Source: Didemnitutus sp047777955
Lineage (GTDB): Bacteria > Verrucomicrobiota > Verrucomicrobiia > Opitutales > Opitutaceae
Reading direction: 5' to 3'
Assembly: GCF_047777955.1 (NCBI RefSeq)
Contig: NZ_CP180537.1
Location: 3,410,001-3,474,000, forward strand
DNA: 64,000 nt
Under the pieces are notes generated by a model that saw only the letters and a program-made list of their open reading frames with translations, was not told where the DNA came from and made no database searches. Of the stretch, positions 15,703 through 26,636 are shown in pieces (the first letter of the stretch is position 1; every line of letters starts with the position of its first letter). The position numbers were made by a program, and so were the translations under genes.

Positions 15703-17589
15703 CACGCGATGCCGTAGTCCTCGCCGAAGTCCGACGCGGCGCCCTGGAAGGCGTGGTTGGCCTGGTCGATGTAGATGGCGGTGACCGGGCCGCTGGTGCG
15801 CTCGGCGGTCTCGACCTTGTAGCCCATCTTCGCCAGCTCGGCGCGCACCCACGGCGGCGTGTCGGCGCGCACCTGGATGCGGCCGGGCTCGCTGCGGTGG
15901 TCGCCGAAGGACGACTGCATCTGGTAGCTGTTGAAGGCCGCGGCCTCGACCGACTGCTGCACGTTCATCCCGAATTCCACGAAGCTGAGGAAAAACTGGA
16001 GGAGGTTCTGGTCCTGCGTGTCGCCGCCCTGCACGGAGAAGGCGAGGAAGGGATTGCCGTCCTTCAGCGCCAGCGAGGGCGTGAGCGTGACGCGCGGGCG
16101 CTTGCCGGGTTCGAGGACGTTGAACGGGTTCATCGCCGGATCGAGCACCCAGCTCTGCATGCGCTGCGAGAGACCGACACCGGTCTTGCCCGCGACGACG
16201 GCGGGAATCCAGCCGCCGCTGGGTGTGACGGAGACGACCCAGCCCTCGGCATCCGCCGCCTGGATCGAGGTCGTGCCCATTTTGAAATACTCGTCGTCGG
16301 AGAAAATGTGCGGCGTGGTCGCGGCGACCTGGAACGACGCGGGCTTGGTCGCGCTCGAGGGCGGCTGCGGCGTCCACTTCTGCAGCAGCTCGGCGAACGG
16401 GTTCGTGCCGCCCTGGAACGGATACGGGTCGCCCGGGTGCGCCCGGGCGTCGTTCTTCGTCCAGTCGATCGTCTGGTAGCGCGCCTTGGCGTAGTCCTTC
16501 GAGAGCAGGCCGCGGATCGGCTCCTCGGGCGGGAAGTCGGGGTCGCCGTAGTAGAAATCGCGGTCGGCGAACGCGAGGTTCATCGCCTGGTAGACGGTGT
16601 GAATGTAGCGCGCGCTGTTGTAGCCCATCGCGCGAAGGTCGGCGTTCTCGAGGATGTTCAGCGCCTGGAGCAGCGCGGGGCCCTGCGTCCAGGTGGTCAG
16701 CTTGTAGACGTCGATGCCGCGGTAGTTGGTCGAGATGGGCGCCTCGATCTTCACCTTCCAGCGCGCGAGGTCCTCGGTGGTGAACAGGCCGCCCTGCTCG
16801 CGCGTGCTGCGGACGAGCTCCGCCGCAATGTCGCCGCGGTAGAAGCGGTCGTAGGCGGCCATGATCGCGGCCTTGCGATCCTTGCCGGCGGCGAGCGCGG
16901 CTTTCTCGGCGTCGACGAGCTTGCGCAGCATCGCAGCGAGGTCGGGTTGATGGAAGATCTCGCCGGCGCGCGGCGCCGCGCGCCGGGTCGGATCCTTTTC
17001 GTCGAGATGGGTGAGGAAGACGTTTTTCGAGTAGGGCCACTTCGAGATCTCGCCGCGGAAGCGCTCGATCGTGTCCGCCGCCTGCGCCTCGATCGGATAA
17101 CCGTCGGCCATCGCGATCGCGGGCGCGAGCACCTCGGCGAGCGACATCGTGCCGTATTCCGCCAGCATGGTCATGAGTCCGCCGGGCGTGCCGGGCGTTA
17201 CCGCGGCCAGCGGGCCGTATTCGGGCGGGTAGGCATAGCCGTTCTTCTTGAAAAACTCGACCGTCGCGCCGGTCGGCGCGACGCCGAGCGCGTTGATGCC
17301 GATGACCTGCTTCGTGTGCGGGTTGTAGATCAGCGCCTGGGTCTCGCCGCCCCAGCCGAGCGTGTCCCACATCGTGCAGACCGCGGCGAGCATGGCGCAG
17401 GTGGCGTCGACGGCGTTGCCGCCCCGGGCGAAGATCAGCGCGCCGGCGGTGGCACCGAGGGCTTGCCGGTGACGGCGACCCAGTTCTTGCCGTGGAGCAC
17501 GGGCTTGTTGGTGCGCTGGGCCTGGAGCGGCAGGGCGAAGGTCAGGGCGAAAATCGCAACGACGGCGAGGGGCGGAAGCAGAGGCGCAT
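15699..17589 (-). CDS. ggt: Gamma-glutamyltransferase family protein (two frameshifts)
   Basis: Secreted N-terminal-nucleophile hydrolase cleaving gamma-glutamyl bonds such as in glutathione. Read as drawn, the frame is open only from ~17458. Adding one C at 17459-17461 and one at 17569-17572 joins it to a signal peptide (MRLCFRPLAVVAIFALTFA) and gives about 630 residues. Landmarks are ARGGNAVDATCAMLAAV, GGETQALIYNP, TPGTPGGLMTMLAEYG, the presumed autocleavage/nucleophile Thr in KMGTTSIQAADAEGWVVSV, and SVQGGDTQDQNLLQFFL. ATG 17589 is chosen because it yields the signal peptide. The free pyroglutamate made in glutathione turnover could feed the distant pxp operon, an inference only. Confidence 0.82.
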
Positions 17590-17717
17590 GGGATCAGGGG
17601 TTGAACGGCGCGGGGCGAACGCCGCCACTTTCCCCAATCGAACCGCCAAGTCAAACCGCGCGGCGCGGACCGGCTTCGCGCTTGAGGATCGGCGCGGGAA
17701 GGGGCAAAACTGCCGCC

Positions 17718-18032
17718 ATGAACTCCGCCGCCCGCCTCCTGGTTCCCGCCCTGCTGGCCACGCTGATCCTCGCCGGCTGCGAGGCGCCCGCGAACGTCCC
17801 GCGCGCCGCGTCGCGCCAGTCGGCCCCGGCGGAGCGCGCTTGGATCGAACGCCGCGAGGCGCAGCTCAGGCAGATGGGGCTCAAGGACGGCGACGCCTCC
17901 CTTAAGGCCCGCGAGGAGTGGGAGCACTTCGGCAACACCGGCGAGAGCTACACGCTCTACGACTCGACGGCGAAGCCGCGCGCCGAGCAGGAGAAGTTCG
18001 AGAGCGACCTGGCGAAGACGGGACGCAACTGA
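17718..18032 (+). CDS. Small lipoprotein
   Basis: 104 residues. A lipoprotein signal (LLVPALLATLILAGCEA) has the lipobox LAGC, with Cys22 as the acylation site. The mature part is short, charged and probably helical (AWIERREAQLRQMGLKDGD, REEWEHFGNTGESYT). No family is recognised. It is divergent from ggt and 115 bases upstream of the dienelactone hydrolase on the same strand. Confidence 0.7.
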   Translation: MNSAARLLVPALLATLILAGCEAPANVPRAASRQSAPAERAWIERREAQLRQMGLKDGDASLKAREEWEHFGNTGESYTLYDSTAKPRAEQEKFESDLAKTGRN

Positions 18033-18147
18033 CACCCGCCGCGCCGCCACCGCGCGGCGACCTTCCGTTGCCCGCTCGCCCGCCCGGCCACTCGGCGTTT
18101 GCCTCGGCCGCGGGGCTGCCTTTCCTGTCCGCGTCCCCCGCCCCGCC

Positions 18148-19038
18148 ATGAAACGCCGCACCGCCCGCGAATTCGACCAGGAGCTGCTCGACCTCTACGA
18201 CTACTACGTGCACGGCCAGCTGGACCGCCGGGGCTTTCTCGAGCGCGCCGCCAAGTTCGCCGTCGGCGGCCTGACCGCCGCCGCGCTGCTCGAGATGCTC
18301 AGCCCGCATTACGCCTTCGCCGCGCAGGTCGAGCGGACCGACCCGCGCCTCGTCGCCGAGTATCTGAAATACCCCTCGCCCCGCGGCCACGGCGAGATGC
18401 GCGGCCTGTTCGCCCGCCCTGCCGCCGCGACCGGCCGGCGGCCGGGCGTGCTCGTGGTGCACGAGAACCGCGGCCTGAATCCCTACATCGAGGACGTCGT
18501 GCGCCGGCTCGCGGTCGCGGGGTTCGTCGCCTTCGGTCCCGACGCGCTGACTCCGGTCGGCGGCTACCCGGGCAACGACGACGAGGGGCGCGCACAGCAG
18601 GCGAAGCTCGATCGCGACAAGATCACCGAAGACTTCGTCGCCGGCGCGGAATTCCTCGCGCAACACGCCGCGTGCAACGGCCGGGTCGGCGTCGTGGGCT
18701 TCTGCTTCGGCGGCGGCATGGCGAACACGCTCGCGTGGCGCCTGCCCGATCTCATCCGCGCCGCCGTCCCCTACTACGGCGGCCAGCCCGCGGCGGAGCA
18801 CGCCGCCCGGATCAAGGGCGCGCTGCTCCTGCACTACGCCGCGCTCGACACGCGCGTGAACGCCGGCTGGCCCGCCTGGGAGGCCGCGCTGAAGGCCGCC
18901 GGCGTCCGCTACGAGGCGCACGTCTACCCCGGGGTGAACCACGGTTTCCACAACGACACCACGCCGCGCTACGACCGCGCGGCGGCGGAGCTGTCCTGGG
19001 AACGGACGCTGGCGTTTTTCCGCCAGCACCTCGGCTGA
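18148..19038 (+). CDS. Dienelactone hydrolase family protein, probably exported
   Basis: 296 residues. An N-terminal segment with a twin-arginine-like pattern (LDRRGFLERAAKFAVGGLTAAAL) precedes an alpha/beta hydrolase: GVLVVHENRGLNPYIEDV, the nucleophile elbow GFCFGGGMAN with Cys as nucleophile, the acid region ALDTRVNAGW, and the catalytic His in VNHGFHND. This is the YghX-like branch of dienelactone hydrolases, whose natural substrates are mostly unknown. It converges with the purine nucleoside phosphorylase gene 16 bases away. Confidence 0.87.
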   Translation: MKRRTAREFDQELLDLYDYYVHGQLDRRGFLERAAKFAVGGLTAAALLEMLSPHYAFAAQVERTDPRLVAEYLKYPSPRGHGEMRGLFARPAAATGRRPGVLVVHENRGLNPYIEDVVRRLAVAGFVAFGPDALTPVGGYPGNDDEGRAQQAKLDRDKITEDFVAGAEFLAQHAACNGRVGVVGFCFGGGMANTLAWRLPDLIRAAVPYYGGQPAAEHAARIKGALLLHYAALDTRVNAGWPAWEAALKAAGVRYEAHVYPGVNHGFHNDTTPRYDRAAAELSWERTLAFFRQHLG

Positions 19039-19054
19039 GGGCGGCGCGGCCGGG

Positions 19055-19891
19055 TCAGACCAATTCCTTCACCGCCGCGATCACGAGCTTCTCGAAGGCC
19101 GCCGCGCCGCGCGCCGCGTTCTCGAGCGTGTGGGCGTGGGTGAGGTGCTCGTCGGAGAGGCCGGCGCCCATGTTCGTGATGCAGGAGACGCCCGCGACCT
19201 TGAGGCCGCAGTGGCGCGCGATCAGGCAATCCGGCACGCTGGACATGCCGACGGCGTCGGCGCCCCACCCTTGCGCCATGCGGATCTCCGCCGGCGTCTC
19301 GAACGACGGCCCGCGGAACGCCACGTAGACGCCCTGGTGCAGCGTCACGCCCTCGCGCTGGGCCACGGCCTTGATCTTCGCCCGCAGGCCCGGGTCCCAG
19401 GCGTCGGTGACGGGGAAGAAGCGCGGCCCGAAGGCCTCGTCGTTCGGGCCGGTGAGCGGGTTGAGGCCGAGGAAATTGATGTGATCGGTGATGAGCATCA
19501 GCTCGCTCACGCCGATGGACGCGCGGAGGCTGCCGGCGGCGTTGGAGAGGAAGAGCGTCTCGACGCCCGCGGCCTTCACGGCGCGGATCATCGTCTTCAG
19601 CGGATAGGCGTCGGTCGTCTCGTAGAAATGCTTGCGGCCGTTCAGCACGATGACCGGCACGCCGCCGAGCCGGCCCACGATCAGCTGGCCGGCGTGGCCC
19701 GCGACGGTGAGGATCGGGAAGCCCGGCAGGTCGCGGTAGGCGAGCACGACGGGACTCTCGACCTTGGCCGCGAGGCCGCCGAGGCCGGAGCCGAGGATGA
19801 GCGCGATCTTCGGGGCGAGGCCGCCGCAGGCGGCGCGGATCTTCTCGGCGGACTGGCGGACGTTTTCGACGTGCTGCTGCTGTTCGTTCAT
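19055..19891 (-). CDS. punA: Purine-nucleoside phosphorylase
   Basis: 278 residues of the trimeric PNP/MTAP class that splits inosine and guanosine with phosphate to the base and ribose 1-phosphate (purine salvage). Landmarks are the phosphate loop ILGSGLGGLA, NGRKHFYETTDAYPLK with the phosphate-binding His, SNAAGSLRASIGVSELMLI, GPSFETPAEIRM, GMSSVPDCLIARHCGLKV, and the base-contacting Asn in ITNMGAG. Length matches the family. Single gene, upstream neighbour on the same strand is the permease 61 bases away. Confidence 0.93.
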   Translation of the reverse strand: MNEQQQHVENVRQSAEKIRAACGGLAPKIALILGSGLGGLAAKVESPVVLAYRDLPGFPILTVAGHAGQLIVGRLGGVPVIVLNGRKHFYETTDAYPLKTMIRAVKAAGVETLFLSNAAGSLRASIGVSELMLITDHINFLGLNPLTGPNDEAFGPRFFPVTDAWDPGLRAKIKAVAQREGVTLHQGVYVAFRGPSFETPAEIRMAQGWGADAVGMSSVPDCLIARHCGLKVAGVSCITNMGAGLSDEHLTHAHTLENAARGAAAFEKLVIAAVKELV

Positions 19892-19952
19892 GCGGCGAAG
19901 CTAGCCGATTCGCCGTTCGGGGCGGAAGCCTGCATTTGCCGGCCGGCCCGGC

Positions 19953-22400
19953 TCAGTCGTCGCGCAGCGCGTCGATCGGTGACACCCGCGAGGCGCGGTG
20001 CGACGGCAGGAAGGTCGCGGCGAGCACGACCAGCAGCAGCACCGCGGCGGTGGCGCCGAGCACGCCGAAGTGCAGGGCGTCGACGCCGAAGAGCTGGCTC
20101 TTCATCGCGCGCCCCACGGCCCAGGCGCCGACGAGGCCGAGCGCCGTGCCGGCGCCGAGCAGACGGACGCCGAGGCCGAGAAACTGGCCGAGCACCTGCC
20201 CCGGCCGGGCGCCGAGCGCCATGCGCACGCCGATCTCGCGGCGCCGCTGGCTCACCGCGTAGGCCAGCACGCCGTAGGTGCCGATGGCGGCAAGGAGGAG
20301 CGCCACCGCGGCGAAGATGGCGGCCAGCACCGCCGGCGAGCGCCGGACGACGACCGACCCGTCCACCCAGGCCTGCATCGACTTGATGTCGTTCACCGGC
20401 AGCGCCGGGTCGATCGAGAGCACGGTCTTCTGCAGCATCGGCGCCAGCGTGGCGGCCGGCAGCGTGCTGCGGATGACGAGGTAGAAATTCATCGCCGCGT
20501 AGTGCTGGTAGGGGAAATAGATCGCGCCCTGCGCCGTGGTCTCGGCGAGGTTCGTCTGCTTCACGCTGCCGACGACGCCGACGATCGTGAACGCCTCCTT
20601 CTCCGCGAAGGTCGGGCCGTTGACCAGCCGGCGGCCGAGCGCACTCTGGCCGGGCCAGTAGCGGCGGGCGAAATCCTGGTCGACCACGCACACGCGCTGT
20701 TCGCGGTGGTTGTCGGCGTCCTCGAGCAGGCGGCCCTCGAGCAGCGGGATGTTGAGCGCCTTCCAGTAGTCGGCGGTGGCGCCGGAGGTGTAGTGCGCGC
20801 GGATGGTGTCGCCGGGCTTGAGCTCGATGCCCTCGACGGCGATGGCGTTGTCGTTGGTGTCGCCCGTCATCGGCAGGTTGGTGTTCAGGCCGACGGCCAC
20901 GACGCCCGGCTGCGCGCGCAGCTCGCTGAGCAGGCGCTCGACGAACGCGAGGCGTGGCTTGTTTTCCGGGTAATTCTTCCACGGCAGCGCGATCTGGCCG
21001 GTGAGGACCTGGTCGGCGTTGAAGCCCGGCTTCGTCGCGAGCACGCGCTCCAGGCTGAGGCCGAGCAGGCCGGCGCCGGCGAGCAGCACGTAGGCCAGTC
21101 CGACCTGGGTGACGATGAACGCGTGGCGCAGCCGCTGGGTCGAGCGCGTGACCGTGCCGCCGCGGCTCTCGGCCTGCAGCACCGGCGCGAGGCGGGTGTG
21201 GGAATTGAACCAGATGACCGGCACCGCCAGGGCGAGGCCGACGACGACCGCGCCTGCGAGCGCGACCAGCGCCACGCGCCCGTCAAAGGCGATCGTGGCG
21301 CCGAGCGGCATCTGATCGGTGCCGAGCGCGGCGAGGAGCCGCACGCCCGCCGCGCCGATGGCGAGGCCGAGCGCACCGCCGATCAGCGCGAGCAGGACGG
21401 TCTCGAGCACGACGCCGTTGGCGATGTCGCGGCGGCTGGCGCCGAGCGCCTGGCGCACGGCGATCTCCTTGGCCCGGCCGCTGGCGCGGATCAGGAGCAG
21501 GTTGACGAGGTTGACGCCGCCGATGAGCAGCAGGAAGAGCACGCCGCCCTGGAGGATCAGCAGGATCGGCCGCACTTCGCGCACGTGGTCGGCGTGCAGG
21601 GAGAAGACGTTGGTGCGGTAACCCGCGCCCTTGATCAGATTCGCGAAGGGGTCGTCCTTGATCTGCTCGGCGTTGAAGGCGTCGATCTGCGCCTGCGCCG
21701 TGGCGAGCGTGGCGCCGGGCGCGAGGCGCGCGATGAGGCTGAAATTGTTCGAGTGGCGCCGGTCGGGCTTGCGGTCGTCGGGATTCGACGCGGCGGGAAT
21801 GAAGAACTGCGCCTTCTCCGACAGGTAGCGGAAGCCCGGCGGCAGGACGCCGATCACGGTGACCGGCTGGCTGTCGACCGTGAAGGTCTTGCCGAGGACG
21901 GCGGGGTCGGCGTGGAAATGCGCGCGCCAGTAGCCGTCGGTGAGGATCGCGACGTTGGCGGCCTTGTAGAACATCTCCTCCTCGGTGAAGGTCCGGCCCA
22001 TCGCCAGCGGCACGCCGAGGGTGGCGAAGAACTCCGGGGAAACCCGCGCGCGGTCCACGCGCTGCGGCGAGCCGGCGTCGCCCACCGTCGCGCTGCCGCC
22101 CTGAAAGATGGCGGTCGAGGCGAAGGCCTTGATCGCGGCCTTGCGGTCGTAGTAGTTCGGCAGCGAGGCCCCCGCGCGGTCGACGCCGGCGCCGGGATAG
22201 GCGTTGATGGCCGTGACAAGCCCCGCCGGCTCGGGGAACGGCAGCGCGCGCACGAGCACGGCGTCGACGACGGCAAAGATGGCGACGTTCGCGCCGATGC
22301 ACAGCGCGAGCGTGAGGACGACGGTGGCCGTGAAGCCGCGTTCGCGCGCCAGGCGCCGGAGGGTTTGACGCAGGGAATTGACCGAAAGCAAGGAGCTCAC
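19953..22400 (-). CDS. FtsX/MacB-type ABC permease without ATPase (ADOP-like)
   Basis: 815 residues: an N-terminal membrane helix (ATVVLTLALCIGANVAIF), a MacB-like periplasmic core, an FtsX block of three helices (ILQGGVLFLLLIGGVNLVNLLLIRA...), then a second periplasmic core and a second FtsX block ending in LLLVVLAATFLPSHRASRVSPIDALRDD. The internal duplication with no ABC ATPase nearby matches the acidobacterial duplicated orphan permease type. The transported substrate is unknown; relatives act in export or in lipoprotein and stress processes. It is divergent from the MHS transporter. Confidence 0.87.
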   Translation of the reverse strand: MSSLLSVNSLRQTLRRLARERGFTATVVLTLALCIGANVAIFAVVDAVLVRALPFPEPAGLVTAINAYPGAGVDRAGASLPNYYDRKAAIKAFASTAIFQGGSATVGDAGSPQRVDRARVSPEFFATLGVPLAMGRTFTEEEMFYKAANVAILTDGYWRAHFHADPAVLGKTFTVDSQPVTVIGVLPPGFRYLSEKAQFFIPAASNPDDRKPDRRHSNNFSLIARLAPGATLATAQAQIDAFNAEQIKDDPFANLIKGAGYRTNVFSLHADHVREVRPILLILQGGVLFLLLIGGVNLVNLLLIRASGRAKEIAVRQALGASRRDIANGVVLETVLLALIGGALGLAIGAAGVRLLAALGTDQMPLGATIAFDGRVALVALAGAVVVGLALAVPVIWFNSHTRLAPVLQAESRGGTVTRSTQRLRHAFIVTQVGLAYVLLAGAGLLGLSLERVLATKPGFNADQVLTGQIALPWKNYPENKPRLAFVERLLSELRAQPGVVAVGLNTNLPMTGDTNDNAIAVEGIELKPGDTIRAHYTSGATADYWKALNIPLLEGRLLEDADNHREQRVCVVDQDFARRYWPGQSALGRRLVNGPTFAEKEAFTIVGVVGSVKQTNLAETTAQGAIYFPYQHYAAMNFYLVIRSTLPAATLAPMLQKTVLSIDPALPVNDIKSMQAWVDGSVVVRRSPAVLAAIFAAVALLLAAIGTYGVLAYAVSQRRREIGVRMALGARPGQVLGQFLGLGVRLLGAGTALGLVGAWAVGRAMKSQLFGVDALHFGVLGATAAVLLLVVLAATFLPSHRASRVSPIDALRDD

Positions 22401-22531
22401 GGCCTGACAACCCCGCAGCGTGCGCGATGGTTACAGGATTTTTCGCCGCGGTGGACGACGGGCCCGACCGCCGCGTATGCGACGGAGGCCGGTTGACGCC
22501 GCCGGGGGCCGGCGCATAACCGCTCGCACGC

Positions 22532-23815
22532 ATGAGCGACCCCGGCTCCGTCCCCCGCCCCAACTCCGCCCGTCGCGTCCTCCTGGCCAGCCTCGCCGGC
22601 ACGACGATCGAGTTCTTCGATTTTTACATCTACGCCACGGCGGCGGTGCTGGTCTTTCCCCAGCTCTTCTTTCCCGCCTCGGAACCGGCCTCGGCCACGC
22701 TGCAATCGTTCGCGACCTTCGCGCTGGCGTTTTTCGCCCGGCCGGTGGGCTCGGCGGTCTTCGGGCATTTCGGCGACCGCATCGGCCGCAAGGCCACGCT
22801 CGTCGCCGCGCTGCTCACGATGGGCATCTCGACCGTGGTGATCGGCCTGCTGCCGACCTACGCGACCATCGGCCTCGCGGCGCCGCTGCTGCTGGCGCTG
22901 TGCCGCTTCGGCCAGGGCTTCGGCCTCGGCGGCGAGTGGGGCGGCGCCGTCCTGCTCGCGACCGAGAATGCGCCGCCCGGACGGCGGGCGTGGTATGGGA
23001 TGTTCCCCCAACTCGGCGCGCCGATCGGCTTCCTGTGCTCCGGCGGCATCTTCGTGGTGCTGTCGCGGACGCTCAGCGACGCGCAATTCCTCGCCTGGGG
23101 CTGGCGCCTGCCCTTCCTCGCCAGCGCGGCGCTGGTGCTCGTCGGCCTCTGGGTGCGCCTGAAGATCACCGAGACGCCCGCCTTCGCCCGCGCCATGGCG
23201 GAGGAAAAGCGCGTGGCGGTGCCGATCATGGCCGTGGTCCGGGACCACACCCGCGCGCTCGTGCTCGGCACGCTGATCGCGGTGGCGACGTTCACGCTCT
23301 TCTACCTGCTGACCGTGTTCTGCCTCAGCTGGGGCACGACCAAGCTCGGGTTCACCCGCGAAAAGTTCCTGCTCATCCAGATGACCGGCGTGCTGTTCTT
23401 CGGCGCCGCGATCCCGACGTCGGCGATCATGGCGGACGCGCGCGGGCGCAAGCTGACCCTGGCCCTCGTGACGGTCGCGATCATCCTCTTCGGACTGGCG
23501 CTGGCGCCGCTGTTCCACGCCGGCACGGCAGGGGCGTTCGCGGTGATGATCGTCGGTTTCACCCTGATGGGCCTGACCTACGGCCCGCTCGGCACGATGC
23601 TGTCGGAGCTGTTTCCCACCGCGGTGCGCTACACGGGCGCGTCGATGACCTTCAACCTCGCCGGCATCCTCGGCGCCTCGCTCGCGCCCTATGCGGCGAC
23701 CTGGCTGGCCACGCACCACGGGCTGCACGCGGTCGGGCACTATCTCGCCATCGTGGCGGCGGTGACGCTCGCGGCGACTTTGCTCAGCCACGAGACGCGC
23801 GACACGGAGCACTGA
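22532..23815 (+). CDS. MFS transporter, metabolite:H+ symporter (MHS) family
   Basis: 427 residues with 12 predicted membrane segments. Signature segments are LASLAGTTIEFFDFYIYAT at the first helix, FGHFGDRIGRKATL (the MFS loop 2-3 motif), and FGQGFGLGGEWGGAVLLATEN, all typical of the proline/betaine, citrate, ketoglutarate and shikimate MHS transporters. The substrate cannot be read from sequence. It is transcribed alone and converges with the Xer recombinase gene 40 bases away. Confidence 0.91.
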   Translation: MSDPGSVPRPNSARRVLLASLAGTTIEFFDFYIYATAAVLVFPQLFFPASEPASATLQSFATFALAFFARPVGSAVFGHFGDRIGRKATLVAALLTMGISTVVIGLLPTYATIGLAAPLLLALCRFGQGFGLGGEWGGAVLLATENAPPGRRAWYGMFPQLGAPIGFLCSGGIFVVLSRTLSDAQFLAWGWRLPFLASAALVLVGLWVRLKITETPAFARAMAEEKRVAVPIMAVVRDHTRALVLGTLIAVATFTLFYLLTVFCLSWGTTKLGFTREKFLLIQMTGVLFFGAAIPTSAIMADARGRKLTLALVTVAIILFGLALAPLFHAGTAGAFAVMIVGFTLMGLTYGPLGTMLSELFPTAVRYTGASMTFNLAGILGASLAPYAATWLATHHGLHAVGHYLAIVAAVTLAATLLSHETRDTEH

Positions 23816-23855
23816 GACGGGCGCGCACCGGCAGGGCGCTTGAGGACAACCGCCC

Positions 23856-24824
<969 letters not shown>

Positions 24825-24841
24825 GGCTCCAGAAACGAAAA

Positions 24842-24865
24842 GAGCGCGTTGGGGTCAACGCGCTC
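24842..24865 (-). terminator. Rho-independent terminator of infA
   Basis: On the minus strand, a 10-bp stem (GAGCGCGTTG/CAACGCGCTC) with a 4-base loop is followed by TTTTCGTTTC, 20 bases beyond the infA stop. Confidence 0.8.
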
Positions 24866-24885
24866 CACGCAATCGTCGGCCGCGC

Positions 24886-25149
24886 TCAGCGGCGGCGGAA
24901 ACCGCCGGGACGCGGCGGGACGGGATTGGTCTCGCGCACGCGGTAGGTGATGCGCGCCTTCTCGAGGTCGTAGGGGCTCATCTCCATCTTCACCGTGTCG
25001 CCGGCGGCGATCTTGATGAAATGCTTGCGCAGCTTGCCCGAGATGTGGGCCAGCACCACGTGGCCGTTGGTCAGTTGGACACGGAACATCGTGCCCGGGA
25101 GGACGGCGACGACCTTGCCTTCGACTTCAATCGATTTGCCGTCAGACAT
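24886..25149 (-). CDS. infA: Translation initiation factor IF-1
   Basis: 87 residues, an S1/OB-fold protein that binds the A-site of the 30S subunit at initiation. Conserved segments are EVEGKVVAVLPGTMFRV, NGHVVLAHISGKLRKHFI, IAAGDTVKMEMSPYDLEKA and RITYR. It carries a short Arg/Pro/Gly-rich C-terminal tail (PPRPGGFRRR) beyond the usual ~72 residues. Divergent from tadA, with its own terminator. Confidence 0.97.
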   Translation of the reverse strand: MSDGKSIEVEGKVVAVLPGTMFRVQLTNGHVVLAHISGKLRKHFIKIAAGDTVKMEMSPYDLEKARITYRVRETNPVPPRPGGFRRR

Positions 25150-25303
25150 GGGAGAGGTGCGGGCTGGAGGGTTGGGTCATGCAATAAAAGCCCCTTGTAA
25201 CCGGGAAATGCGCCCCGTAGTCAAGGTTTTCCCTCTGGCGCCCCGGCCGGGCGCCGGCGGAAACCAGCCCGATCCGCCGCTCCTTTCCCGGCCCCACCAC
25301 CCG

Positions 25304-25834
<531 letters not shown>

Positions 25835-25951
25835 TCCCGCCCCCGCCCCGCGACGCGCTAATGTCCGACCGAAAGACATATTAGGCCGCCAAAGTTGACG
25901 CCGCGCGCCGCGCGTGCACCTTGGTAGCGAGTTTTTCAACCACCACGAACC

Positions 25952-26575
<624 letters not shown>

Positions 26576-26611
26576 GCGCCGCGAGCGAGCCCCGCCTCGC
26601 CCTTCCCTCTC

Positions 26612-26636
26612 AGCCGCGCCGCGAGGCGCGGCTTTT
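26612..26636 (+). terminator. Rho-independent terminator of sodA
   Basis: AGCCGCGCC, loop GCGA, GGCGCGGCT and a T-run, 36 bases after the sod stop. Confidence 0.8.

Noticed and set aside
25861..25923. Inverted repeat ATGTC-9-GACAT and TTGACG upstream of sod as a defined promoter
   Set aside because: The TTGACG has no recognisable -10 at correct spacing and the dyad is only 5 bp, so no feature is claimed.
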